Positions 17,371 through 25,941 of a stretch of 64,000 nt of DNA are shown here, piece by piece. The number at the start of each line of letters is the position of its first letter. Positions within the stretch are counted from its first letter, which is position 1. A program made the position numbers and the translations under genes. The notes under the pieces were generated by a model. The model did no database searches. It had not been told where the DNA came from and saw only the letters and a program-made list of their open reading frames with translations. The DNA comes from Arthrobacter crusticola (lineage in GTDB: Bacteria; Actinomycetota; Actinomycetes; Actinomycetales; Micrococcaceae): NCBI RefSeq assembly GCF_004357995.1, contig NZ_SMTK01000005.1, positions 1 to 64,000 of the forward strand, written 5' to 3'.

Positions 17371-19025
17371 CAGACTGTTCCCAGGTAGCGGTGCACGAGA
17401 TAAACAGCCATGGCGCCCTCGCCCACCGCTGATGCCACACGCTTCATCGAGTCAAGCCGGACATCACCGGCGGCAAAGACACCGGGCACGCTCGTCTCCA
17501 GCGCGAATGGTCCGCGGCTCAGCGGCCAAGGTACGGGATTGCCGGGATTCATCAGGTCGTGACCGGTGACGATGAAACCGAACTTGTCACGAACGACCTC
17601 CTCACCCAGCCAGTCGGTTCGAGGAGAAGCACCGATGAAGATGAAGAGCCAGCTGGCCGCCACCTCCTCCGTCAGTCCCTTGCCCCGGTCGGCGAGTTCC
17701 AGGAACTCAAGGTGCCCATCTCCGCGCGCGGCCACAACCTCGCTCCGGTAGCGGACCTCTATCACCGGTGAAGCGAGGATCCGCTGCACGAGGTACCGGG
17801 ACATGGTGGTCTCGAGCGTGCCTGACCGCACGAGGAGTATCACCCGCTTTGCAAAACGCGAGAAGTTGATGGCGGCCTGGCCAGCCGAGTTGGCCGCTCC
17901 GACGATGTAGACATCCTCACCCGCGCACTGGTTGGCCTCGCTGGCGTTGGCGCCGTAGTAAATTCCCCGGCCGCTGAAGGTATCGATCCCTTCAGCCTCC
18001 AACCTCCGGTAGGAAACGCCGGTGGCGATAATAAGTGCCCGTGCCTCCAGCTCCCCCGAGCTCAGAAGTACTGCCCGCGCCTGCCCCCGCGATTCGAAGC
18101 CCACAACGTCGTTCGCGAGTACTACTTCCGCGCCGAAGCGTGCTACCTGTGCCATGGCGCGCTGCGTCAAATCGGAGCCGCTCAGGCCCTTCGGGAAGCC
18201 GAGGTAGTTTTCAATAGCTGCGCTCTGGCCTGCCTGTCCGCCCGGCGCCTCGCGCTCGACGACGACGGTGCTGAGTCCCTCTGACGCTGCGTAAACGGCC
18301 GCGGCCATACCGGCCGGTCCCCCTCCAACGATGCAGACATCGTAGAGAGGCCGCTCAGCAACTGTGCGCAGACCCAATGCGGAGGCCAGAGCAAGGGTCG
18401 CTGGAGAAGAAAGTACTGAACCATCGGGCAGGACAACCACCGGCATATCCGCCGTGCTTGCTCCCGCAAGATCCAGCAGACGCGCGGCCTCAGTGTCCCT
18501 CTCGATGTCATGCCAGCGGTAGGGCACATGATTGCGGGCGAGGAATGTCTTGATCTCGTGGCTGCGGTCCGACCAGCGGGCGCCAATCACCCGCACATCA
18601 GATGTGTGATCGGGATTGGCCCGACGCCAGTCATCGAGCAGGTCATCCACCACCGGATACAGCCGCTCAGCGGGCGGATCCCAAGGTTTGAGCAGGTAGT
18701 GATCGAGGCCGATGTCGTTGATCGCCTTGATTGCGACATCGGTGTCCGCGTAAGCCGTCAGAAGGAGGAGCTTCGCCCCTGGAGCATGCGTCCGCGCGCG
18801 CTCCATCAACTCGATCCCCGTCATCTGAGGCATCCTCTGGTCCGCCGCGATCAGCGCAACTCCCTGATCCCGCAGTGCCAGCTTCGCGAGGATTTCCATG
18901 GCTTGGGCGCCGGAGGTAGCCCGGAGAATCCTGAATTCAGACCCATATCTGTTACTAAGGTCGCGGGCAACCGCCGCGGAAACCTGCGGGTCATCGTCGA
19001 CCGTCAGAATGTTCGGCTTAGTCAT
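17370..19025 (-). CDS. Fused response regulator / thioredoxin-reductase-like flavoprotein
   Basis: A 551-residue fusion. Receiver domain 1-125: NILTVDDDP acidic pair, phospho-acceptor Asp62 (ALIAADQRMPQMTG), LLLLTAYAD, Lys in LLKPWDPP. Residues 143-220 look like a thioredoxin/glutaredoxin fold with no CxxC (ARWSDRSHE at that position). From about 228 comes a TrxR-type FAD domain (YDVCIVGGGPAGMAAAVYAA; C-terminal GVFAAGDVR) and an NADPH domain (VYIVGAANSAGQAAIN). The TrxR disulfide CATC is replaced by NASEANQC, so classical thioredoxin reduction is not expected. Start ATG 19025. Cotranscribed with the kinase downstream. Confidence 0.92.
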   Translation of the reverse strand: MTKPNILTVDDDPQVSAAVARDLSNRYGSEFRILRATSGAQAMEILAKLALRDQGVALIAADQRMPQMTGIELMERARTHAPGAKLLLLTAYADTDVAIKAINDIGLDHYLLKPWDPPAERLYPVVDDLLDDWRRANPDHTSDVRVIGARWSDRSHEIKTFLARNHVPYRWHDIERDTEAARLLDLAGASTADMPVVVLPDGSVLSSPATLALASALGLRTVAERPLYDVCIVGGGPAGMAAAVYAASEGLSTVVVEREAPGGQAGQSAAIENYLGFPKGLSGSDLTQRAMAQVARFGAEVVLANDVVGFESRGQARAVLLSSGELEARALIIATGVSYRRLEAEGIDTFSGRGIYYGANASEANQCAGEDVYIVGAANSAGQAAINFSRFAKRVILLVRSGTLETTMSRYLVQRILASPVIEVRYRSEVVAARGDGHLEFLELADRGKGLTEEVAASWLFIFIGASPRTDWLGEEVVRDKFGFIVTGHDLMNPGNPVPWPLSRGPFALETSVPGVFAAGDVRLDSMKRVASAVGEGAMAVYLVHRYLGTV

Positions 19026-19104
19026 GACCGGATTTCCCTGGTTACAGCCATGTGGCGTGACCCATCTGCTCGGGAGACCTAGCATGAAGCCTAACCAGAG
19101 CGGG

Positions 19105-20478
19105 TCAGTGAGTCCATGGGTCCGCCGAACGCGTCTGGTCTTCGCCGTCGGCGTGGTCCTTCTCGTGGTCGTGGTCCGGTGCTTCCGCCTCCCCGGTGAG
19201 GACCGCGAGTTCGACGGGGGTTTCGGGCAGGTCGAGGCTGTGCATGAGGGTGCCGGCGGCGGTGTCGATCACGTGCAGCTTCTTGGTGGCGGGCTCGGTC
19301 ACGTAGGCGAATCCGTCGGTGCCGACCTTCACTGCCGGTGCGGCTGACTGCCACTCCGCCGGTTCCTCCCAGGGCGCGGTGACCTTGACCTGGTGGATGA
19401 TGGTGCCGGTTTCCTCGTCCAGAATGTTCAGTGCGCCGTCGTAGGTCAGAACCAGCGCCTCACCGTCTGCCCCCCGGGCGAGGGAGCGGAACCAGTAGGG
19501 CGAACCCAGGTCCACTGTGCTCATGGACGCGTTGCGGGTGTCGATCAGCCCGATGCGGGTGGGCCGTTCCTGCTGGGCGTCGGGGTCGGTCTTGTAGTCG
19601 GCCAGCACGATCGGCGACCCGTGGTGGCCGAACTGATTACCCGAACGCTGGTACTGCTCCTCCACGGGCACCTTGGAGAACGCGCCGTCGCGGTAGATCA
19701 CCGGACCGTTCTCACAGCCCAGGGTCACCACGTCCCCCTGCCCGGTGGGCTGGGCGGTGGCTTCGCCGTGGACGCCCGGGCAGTCGGTGGTTTCGGCCAT
19801 GACGTCGCCTTCGGGGGAAACCACCTGAACAGTGTTGCTCGCCTCCGCGGTGCCCTGGGTCAGCAACAGGTCCCCGCTGCTGAGCGGAACGGCGACGCCG
19901 TGGTGGGCTGCGTCAGAGGAATGTTCCTCAACCTCGTCCGGGGCCACCTTGCCGTCGCTGAAGGCCGTGGAATCCATCACCGTGATTCCTCCGGTCCCGT
20001 CGGCGAAGAGCGCGGTCTTCCCCTCGTGCGCGACGACGTGTGCGGCTTCGGGTGCCTCTATGCTGGCGCCGGTGAGGCCGGGTGCCGTCTCGTAGTAGTG
20101 GTCGTGATCCCCGTGCCCCTCAGCGATGAGGCCGCTGTCGAAGATCCGGAACAAGTCACCGTCGCTGATCAGCACGTGCCGCCCGTCCCCGGCGTTGTTC
20201 AGCCGCAGGAAGCCTTTTGCCTCGGTGGTTGTGACCACCTCGCCGGTCTCGGTACCGACCGTCATCAGGCCCCCGTCGTAGGTCAGCACCGCGCGCGGGG
20301 CCAGTCCATCCACCTCCTGACGGTCGGCCTTTTCATCCTCCTGCCCGGCGGCGGAGGACGCAGGATCTGTGGGGGTGCCGCCGTCGGACGTCGAGGATCC
20401 GGGGGTGGCGCACGAGCTGAGGACCAGTGCAGCGGCCATGGCGGTGGACAGGGAAAGGGTGCGGGGGAAGTTCGGCAT
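19105..20478 (-). CDS. aztD: AztD-like zinc metallochaperone lipoprotein
   Basis: A 457-residue secreted lipoprotein: signal peptide with lipobox VLSSC (Cys about 23), acidic linker, then a beta-propeller-like repeat domain with His-rich loops (EGHGDHDHYYETAPG, HSSDAAHHGVA, QFGHHGSPIV) and a His/Asp-rich tail (EAPDHDHEKDHADGED). These match AztD, a periplasmic or extracytoplasmic zinc chaperone for the AztABC importer. No AztABC genes are in the window. Upstream, an AT-rich Zur/Fur-like palindrome at 20499-20507 suggests zinc-dependent repression. The gene is convergent to nothing and separate from the redox pair. Confidence 0.85.
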   Translation of the reverse strand: MPNFPRTLSLSTAMAAALVLSSCATPGSSTSDGGTPTDPASSAAGQEDEKADRQEVDGLAPRAVLTYDGGLMTVGTETGEVVTTTEAKGFLRLNNAGDGRHVLISDGDLFRIFDSGLIAEGHGDHDHYYETAPGLTGASIEAPEAAHVVAHEGKTALFADGTGGITVMDSTAFSDGKVAPDEVEEHSSDAAHHGVAVPLSSGDLLLTQGTAEASNTVQVVSPEGDVMAETTDCPGVHGEATAQPTGQGDVVTLGCENGPVIYRDGAFSKVPVEEQYQRSGNQFGHHGSPIVLADYKTDPDAQQERPTRIGLIDTRNASMSTVDLGSPYWFRSLARGADGEALVLTYDGALNILDEETGTIIHQVKVTAPWEEPAEWQSAAPAVKVGTDGFAYVTEPATKKLHVIDTAAGTLMHSLDLPETPVELAVLTGEAEAPDHDHEKDHADGEDQTRSADPWTH

Positions 20479-20492
20479 GCCCTCAGGCTAAA

Positions 20493-20511
20493 CGCAAATG
20501 ATTATCAATAG
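20493..20511. promoter_or_regulatory. Zur/Fur-like box upstream of aztD
   Basis: CGCAAATGATTATCAATAGC contains the exact palindrome TGAT-T-ATCA (20499-20507), resembling the TGATAATCA core of Zur/Fur sites, 15-30 nt upstream of the AztD start. Confidence 0.6.
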
Positions 20512-20522
20512 CAAAACGGAAC

Positions 20523-21380
20523 TCCCCCGGCTTCCACGGAGGCCTGAGCGCCGATGGCGTCCATGTTCGGGTCGGTGAGGACAGCGCCCAGCGCCGTTGG
20601 CGCAGCGATGACCGAGAGAACATCTACTCGGTGTCAAAGGGAGTCTGTTCCCTCGCCATCGGGATGGCGGTCGACGAAGGCATTCTTACCATGGATACCC
20701 GGGTGCCCGACCTCCTCCCCCGGATGGAACTCGGGTCCGGGGTGGATCGGGTTGCGGTGGGTCACCTGCGGAGCATGTCCAGCGGTATCGACTTCGCCTG
20801 GTTCGGCGGTGAACCCGCGCCGTGGCCGGATCTTGCGCAGGAAATGCTGCGCCGGCCGGCACAGGACCCCGGTGCCGTCTTCCAGTACAGCGATGCGAGC
20901 ACGTATGTGGCGATGCGGATGCTCGGCGCGGCGGTCGGCGATGTGCACGACTGGCTGATGCCGCGCCTGTTCGACCCGCTCGGCATCCACAACCCGCAGC
21001 GGCACCGCTGCCCGCAGGGCTGGATCATTGGCGGAAGCGGACTGGAGCTGCGCAACGAGGAACTCGCCCGCATCGGTCAGTTGCTGCGCGACCGCGGCCG
21101 ATGGAACAACCGGCAGCTCCTCGACCCGGCCTGGATAGACCGGATGCACTCATCATGGATCCACACGAACAGCCCGGCTCCTTTCGAACGCTACGGGCTC
21201 GCCGCCTGGGCCGGCCCCGGCGCGTGCTGGCGCCTCGATGGCCGCTACGGCCAATACGTCATCGTCGATGAGGCCCACAACGCAGTCGTCACCATGACCG
21301 CCCACGAAGAGTCACGCGATCACCGCCTCGCGGAACTCGCAGTCCAGGCCCTTACCGGCGAAGGAACCAAGTCGCGCTGA
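20523..21380 (+). pseudogene. Serine hydrolase (beta-lactamase fold), 5'-truncated
   Basis: Family features: ENIYSVSKGVCSLAIGMAVDEG with catalytic S-x-x-K (Ser encoded at 20628), PGAVFQYSDASTYV with YSD, HLRSMSSGIDF, and a C-terminal YGLAAWAGPGACWRLDGRYGQYVIVD. The frame is open back to about 20523 (FHGGLSADGVHVRVGEDSAQRRW) without a credible start. A start at GTG 20631 would drop the nucleophile. The usual N-terminal 60-80 residues are missing. Either a pseudogene or a gene whose start is a rare codon. Confidence 0.68.
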
Positions 21381-21571
21381 CGGCCAGCAGCAGCAACACC
21401 GGCCACGGCGTGCGGCACGAACCCAACCCACCCAAATCCCTTCCAATTCCGGAGCGGATGATCGGTTCCACAGGTGTCACGCCTAGGGATCCTCCACCGC
21501 AACACCTGGAGACGGCGCCGGCTCGATAGTCCGAAGGTCTCAGACCGGGCAGGACCGCCACCATCCATCTA

Positions 21572-21608
21572 TTGACTTTCAATCGATTGACTATCGATAC
21601 TTCCGTGT
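21572..21608 (+). promoter_or_regulatory. Promoter of the DUF2975-like gene, possibly leaderless
   Basis: TTGACT at 21572-21577 and GATACT at 21596-21601, 18-nt spacer. The predicted start site coincides with ATG 21609, and no ribosome site is present. ATCGATTGACTATCGAT in the spacer is an inverted repeat that could be an operator. Confidence 0.5.
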
Positions 21609-22091
21609 ATGCACACTTCAACGCAGTACCCTAGCGCCCTCACAGTCGTGGTGGCGCGGACGGCTCTTGGCCTGCTTTTCGGTGCAGTGGTCGCCGGACA
21701 AATCTTCTCCGTCATAAAGTCACAGTCTCTAGCAGCGGCCTACCCCGAGTTTTCTCAGCTTCAGGCTCCTCTCGTTGCCGCGGCACTCGCATTCGGTATC
21801 TGCGTAGAAGCCGTGCTGGCCGCTGCCGCGGTTCTTACCGGATACACCCGGGATCACCGGATCTTCGGGCCCTCGGCGCTCAAGCTTGTCGGCTTCATGG
21901 CAGGAGCCCTCGCAGTGGCAACTGCCATCCTCGTGGTCACTCTGTTCATGATCCCCGGCCCGCCCGCCCTTGGCTTCTCGATTCTGGGCGGTGTAGTTCT
22001 AGGCACAGCACTGACGGTGGTCCTGCGGGTCCTGCGATCTCGTCTGCGAAATGTTGGGTGCACGCCGGTGCAACTCGGCCACGCTGTCTAA
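21609..22091 (+). CDS. DUF2975-like membrane protein, altered C-terminus
   Basis: A 160-residue four-helix membrane protein (ALTVVVARTALGLLFGAVVAGQIFSVI; VAAALAFGICVEAVLAAAAVL; FMAGALAVATAILVVTLFMI; ILGGVVLGTALTVVLRVL). The layout resembles DUF2975 proteins, usually encoded directly before an Xre-type HTH gene. Here the last residues (NVGCTPVQLGHAV) look unrelated and no HTH gene follows, so the partner has been lost. Compare 39286-39950, where the pair is intact. Confidence 0.65.
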   Translation: MHTSTQYPSALTVVVARTALGLLFGAVVAGQIFSVIKSQSLAAAYPEFSQLQAPLVAAALAFGICVEAVLAAAAVLTGYTRDHRIFGPSALKLVGFMAGALAVATAILVVTLFMIPGPPALGFSILGGVVLGTALTVVLRVLRSRLRNVGCTPVQLGHAV

Positions 22092-22348
22092 GGGCGATCC
22101 GCAGAGCGATTGAAAAGCACGTAACCGGGCGTAGCGCGCCGATGAGCGAAGCTGTAGGCAGAGCCGGAATCACTCCTGCAGAATGATGCCGCGCCCAAAA
22201 AGGTCGGGGCCGGAGCTGCTTCTCAGCTCGAGACGCAACATGCCGCCTGCTCACCTGCCGGTCATCGCGCTGGTCCTGGGCGGCGGAATCCTCAAGGCGT
22301 CTCCACCATTTCCCGTGCTCAATCTATCCTGGCGGATGAATCTCCTGC

Positions 22349-22960
22349 TCATATCTCCCACCCGGAGGAATACATCCTGTCTTTGAGAAGCGTGGCCAGT
22401 TCCGTGTGCACGGTCAGGGTTTTCTTCAGCCGGTCCAGCAACTGCCCCGAGGGCGCGTCCGGAGCCTCCCAGTCCCTGTCCGTGGAGTACACGGCGTAGG
22501 GGTTGATGACGCATTTAAAGTCCAACATCATCGAACTGGCCAGCGCGGTGTAACCCATGTAGCTGTGCGGAAGACCGCCGGCGCAGATGAAGGTCACGAC
22601 CTTGTCGAACCACGCCGCGGTGCGCTGTCCGTCCCCGGTGGCCCCGGTTGATTCGATCAGGTTCTTCAGGTTGCTGCCCAGCCCCCAGTTATAGACCGGG
22701 GACGCCAGCACCACACCATCGGCCGTACGGATCAGCTCATGGATCTCCTGAAACCGGGCGCTAACGAAGGCCGCACGGTTGTCAAACGCCGGCAGGTTCG
22801 CCTCGGCCAGATCCACAAACACCGCCTCGTGTCCGGCGCTCCGGAGTGATTCCGCGGCGCGCAGGGCCAGTGCCCTGCTTCGGCTATCGGCGTCCAGGCT
22901 CGAGGAAATCACCGGCAGCAGCAACGCGTCGATGGGCATTGGCCCACTGTAAACGACCAT
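22349..22960 (-). CDS. NADPH-dependent FMN reductase
   Basis: A 203-residue flavodoxin-fold protein: LLPVISSSLDADSRSRALALRA is the FMN phosphate loop and VVLASPVYNWGLGSNLKNLIES is the conserved FMN-reductase segment (SPVYN). It supplies reduced FMN or reduces quinones/azo compounds. ATG 22960 has GGAAAG a few bases upstream; ATG 22939 (MPIDALLLP) is the alternative. Monocistronic. Confidence 0.87.
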   Translation of the reverse strand: MVVYSGPMPIDALLLPVISSSLDADSRSRALALRAAESLRSAGHEAVFVDLAEANLPAFDNRAAFVSARFQEIHELIRTADGVVLASPVYNWGLGSNLKNLIESTGATGDGQRTAAWFDKVVTFICAGGLPHSYMGYTALASSMMLDFKCVINPYAVYSTDRDWEAPDAPSGQLLDRLKKTLTVHTELATLLKDRMYSSGWEI

Positions 22961-23209
22961 CGCTTTCCGCCCGGCCGTACCTCACACCCGGATGTCGGCG
23001 GTGTCGGACTGTCGAAGGGTTTCATTCCCGCAAGGGCACCGCAAACAAAGGGCGACACAGGGCCGATGCCCGGATGCGGGCCGGCAGTTGCATATTCTTG
23101 GCCGATGGGGAAACAACGAGCTCATGGACCAGATTCGGCCGACACATCCAGCCGCTTGCAGATCACGGATCTGGGAGCATCACCAGCATTTGAGAACTCC
23201 GGGCCCTAC

Positions 23210-23923
23210 ATGAACGCACCGGCCGGCAACACCGGCCGGGAGGGCGTTAACGGCCAGCCGACGCCCCCGGCGGTCAGCCGCGGAGGTTCTCTACCGTATC
23301 CGCGCAGCACGCTGGCGGCAGTGGCCGGTATTGCCGCGTTCGGGTACTGCATCCTCTACACCGCGGCCACCTCCTCGCTGCCGCTGGAGACGCCCCCGGA
23401 TCAGGTCCAGTCCGTCTCACAGCCAGTCTGCGAAGTCATGAACGGCCCCGGAATGCAACCCTCGAAAGAGGTTTCCCTGGGCGCCTGCACCCAGGGGAGC
23501 GGGCAGGAGGCAGACGGCGCCCCGGTCCGCCCGGTATCGGCGTGTGAAGCGATCGGGGGCCGGCCCCAGCCTCCCCGGCCGCTTACCGACGACGGGACAC
23601 GGGTCCCCGCGACAGGAACGCCGCTGCCGGCGGGCCAGTCAGTTTATGCCCGGGTTGATAACGCCGAGGGAACCCCTGGGACGATAACGGAGGTCGGCAT
23701 CATGTACCGCGACGGGACCATCGCGGTCTGCGGCCCCCTTGAGTGGTCCTATGCCCATGCGGGCCAGACCCTCACCCAGCACCTCCCATCGGATGAGAGC
23801 CTCGGGGCACTGGCCGAGGGTGAGAGCTATGCCTACAAGCTCACCCCCGCAGGCACCCTGGAATTGGCAGGCCTGCGTCACCCGGACGGAACGATAGCGC
23901 CCCTGCCTGCGGCGCGGGGATAA
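23210..23923 (+). CDS. Hypothetical membrane-anchored protein
   Basis: A 237-residue protein with one TM segment near residue 30-50 (STLAAVAGIAAFGYCILYTAA) and an extracytoplasmic domain containing several Cys. No family recognised. The C-terminal part (VYARVDNAEGTPGTITEVGIMYRDGTIAVCGPLEW...RHPDGTIAPLP) looks like a small beta-rich domain with two 'DGTIA' motifs. The start ATG 23210 is a choice; the frame is open upstream to 23066. Confidence 0.55.
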   Translation: MNAPAGNTGREGVNGQPTPPAVSRGGSLPYPRSTLAAVAGIAAFGYCILYTAATSSLPLETPPDQVQSVSQPVCEVMNGPGMQPSKEVSLGACTQGSGQEADGAPVRPVSACEAIGGRPQPPRPLTDDGTRVPATGTPLPAGQSVYARVDNAEGTPGTITEVGIMYRDGTIAVCGPLEWSYAHAGQTLTQHLPSDESLGALAEGESYAYKLTPAGTLELAGLRHPDGTIAPLPAARG

Positions 23924-24080
23924 GACCCGATACACCGTTGGTCCTCGCCGTCGCAGGGTCAGATGGCGCCATCTCCGCTCTGCCGCCGAGCTTCGCCGCC
24001 GCTGCCCCGAACGTCTCCCGGACTTTCAAGTCTGCTCCTGGTGATGGTGCTCGTGATTCATCAACCCTGGGTGGCTGCTT

Positions 24081-24447
24081 CGCCTGAGCTGCGGCGAGGA
24101 TGACGACCAGGCCAAAGAATCTCACCAAAGTCATGCAGCTACACCACCGCGCCCCCATGAACTAGTAAGAACGCCCAACCCGGGCTTCACGAGAGAAAGG
24201 AGGCACCCCGCCCCCAGAACCCCAATCCAGCCACCAGAACCGGCACCCGGACCGTGGAATTGCGCCGGCTGTCCACAGTCAGAGAGCAAAAGGGCCTCTG
24301 ACTGGGGGAAACATGTGCCCGACGTGGGACTCGAACCGAACTCCGGCCCTTGCGAATACTGGGCTCCTCAGCAAATATGCGGAATCCGGCCCAGTCCAAC
24401 CGAAGTACGACCCGATCCGAACCCCCAGGTGTGGACACTGTCCACAC
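24081..24447. repeat. Dispersed repeat, copy A (full, 367 bp)
   Basis: Collinear, without indels over the marks I checked, with copy C at 55378-55744. Shared blocks: AGTAAGAACGCCC (about 24165), CCGGCACCCGGACC, GCCGGCTGTCCACAGTCAGA, AAACATGTGCCCGA, a 24-nt tRNA 3' end (24314-24337) and the 19-bp palindrome GTGTGGACACTGTCCACAC (24429-24447). On the minus strand the left end encodes MTLVRFFGLVVILAAA from ATG 24134. Confidence 0.88.
24314..24337 (-). other. tRNA 3'-end fragment (attachment-site-like), copy A
   Basis: Minus strand: GGTTCGAGTCCCACGTCGGG then CACA, the T-loop, T-stem 3' strand and acceptor 3' strand of a tRNA-Leu-like gene. The 5' T-stem strand and the rest of the tRNA are absent, so this is not a tRNA gene. 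Confidence 0.75.
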
Positions 24448-24748
24448 CCCCGCTTAACCAGCCCCTCCTTGATCCCACCCAGCTGTAATTCCCGGGTGAT
24501 CGAGACGGTGTCCACCCTCAAAAGAGCCCGGTCAGGGATTCTTCATCACGCCGATTGGTAGTCGCGGTTTTCGGTCGTCGGCGCAATGCTCTCCAGGTGG
24601 CTTGGTTGGGTGCCGCGCCACGCCGGCCAATGACAAACGAGGCAGCCTGCCCACGCCACTGCGTGCCAAAAGGAACGGTGGCCAAAAAGGATACCTTCGC
24701 CGGAACTCCGGTCCGGGTCCTGTTCCGCACAACTCAGGAGGTTCTGCC

Positions 24749-24877
24749 ATGACACAGAAGAAATTCCTGCTTAGGTTTCGCGAAGTGGCCGCGCTCTACG
24801 GGCCGCCCTGGTACGCCCTCTCGCCCCGCACCGCCCGGTACGACGCCGTGGACTTCGATGCCTGGCTCACCCACTGA
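24749..24877 (+). CDS. Short excisionase/AlpA-like DNA-binding protein
   Basis: A 42-residue protein: FLLRFREVAALYGPPWYALSPRTARYDAVDFDAWLTH. The order R-x-REVA-L-G at the start and VDFDAWL at the end matches the MerR-like HTH of excisionase/AlpA proteins (REVAELLG...F...DAWL), with the central part shortened. CAGGAGG lies 8 nt before the ATG. Either a mini-Xis or a degraded one; no integrase is nearby. Confidence 0.5.
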   Translation: MTQKKFLLRFREVAALYGPPWYALSPRTARYDAVDFDAWLTH

Positions 24878-25080
24878 CGTGTCACCCGGTGGGCAGGGAT
24901 AGTGCCCTGCCGGAATACCGAGTGCGCCTGTGGATTCCGCCTCCTGCGCGCTTCGCCTGGTCAGTCGGCGAGTGGGACATCACCGGCGCCGGATAGGTCA
25001 CCGGCCGCGGAATTAACTGTAGGGACCTTGACCGCGGAAGTTAGCAGTCGAGATCCCTACAGTGAAAGCGAGAGAAACAG

Positions 25081-25839
25081 GTGAATGCTACTCCCTGTAA
25101 TCGCGCAACCAGGGACTCCTGTGAGCTTCGAGAACGTGCATCCGGCCCACGTACCCCCAGCGCTCACGGCAGCAACGGCTGTACCGATCCACTTTATTTC
25201 ATATCCCCACATGGCGAGATGAGGCATCGGGATCCGTTGGATGCTCGGAATTGCGACGATCGGGAACTGCACTCCCTCAGTGTCAACGTTTTGAGTCTGG
25301 ACAGCGGATGTGCGGCGGCATGGACTGCCCCCTTCGATGAGGGGATGCCGCTGCCGATTCCATCGGCTGGTTCCTCTTCGGGCACCGTCGGAGCGACACC
25401 GGCTCCCCCCACGCCGATAACCGATACGGTGCTGACCGAGATAGATGGAATGCGTTGGTGCCGTTATGCGGTCGAGCCCGCTCCGGCAGACGCGGTGGAG
25501 TCCACCGGGTCGGAGCCGGACGGGTCGGAGCCGGACGGGGCGGTGGCCGCTCCGGCAACAGGCACGCTTCATACAGGCCGATTCGTTGCCGGTGGAACGC
25601 TCGACACGGCGCCCGCCCGGTTGGTAGCCGATGTTGCCGCGTCCGGGCCAGTGTCCCGCTCCTGTGATGAGTCGGCGACGATGTTCCTGACGCTCCGGCC
25701 GAGCCGGGGCGGGCATGAACTCGGGTCGATCATCACAGTCGAGCTCGATGGCTGCGGCCTGCTGCACCGCGACGGAAGTGACGCGCGTGCACTAACGGCC
25801 GACGCGCGCGAACTGCTGACCGCTCAAACCAGCAGGTAA
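25081..25839 (+). pseudogene. 5'-truncated paralogue of the lipoprotein at 43332
   Basis: From codon 73 (LDSGCAAAWTAPFDEGMPLPIPS...) to the end (LLTAQTSR) the protein is nearly identical to the C-terminal half of the lipoprotein encoded at 43332-44459. The upstream 215 nt are unrelated and supply no signal peptide. It was probably made by partial duplication and is likely non-functional, or codes for a cytoplasmic remnant. Homology at DNA level continues past the stop. Confidence 0.75.
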
Positions 25840-25893
25840 CTGACGATCCAGCCACCGGGGCCCGAAAACGGATAGGCGTGGCATTTCCATTGA
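25296..25893. repeat. Segmental duplication, unit 1 (with 43930-44514)
   Basis: Begins CTGGACAGCGGATG and continues through the stop to GGATAGGC.TGGCA with scattered substitutions and a few codon indels (for example one extra SEPDG repeat here). Partner at 43930-44514 in the same orientation. Confidence 0.9.
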
Positions 25894-25941
25894 CTTTGCC
25901 GTGCGGACATCGGACACCGCTGTCAGCAGGCTATGCGCAGG

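Noticed and set aside
23841..24158. Minus-strand ORF of 105 codons overlapping the end of 23210-23923
   Set aside because: Only its first about 15 codons (in repeat A) look real; the rest overlaps another gene antisense.
24314..24337. Possible tRNA gene (minus strand), likewise at 27602 and 55611
   Set aside because: Only the T-loop and 3' strand exist; the T-stem 5' strand does not pair and no D-arm or anticodon arm is present.
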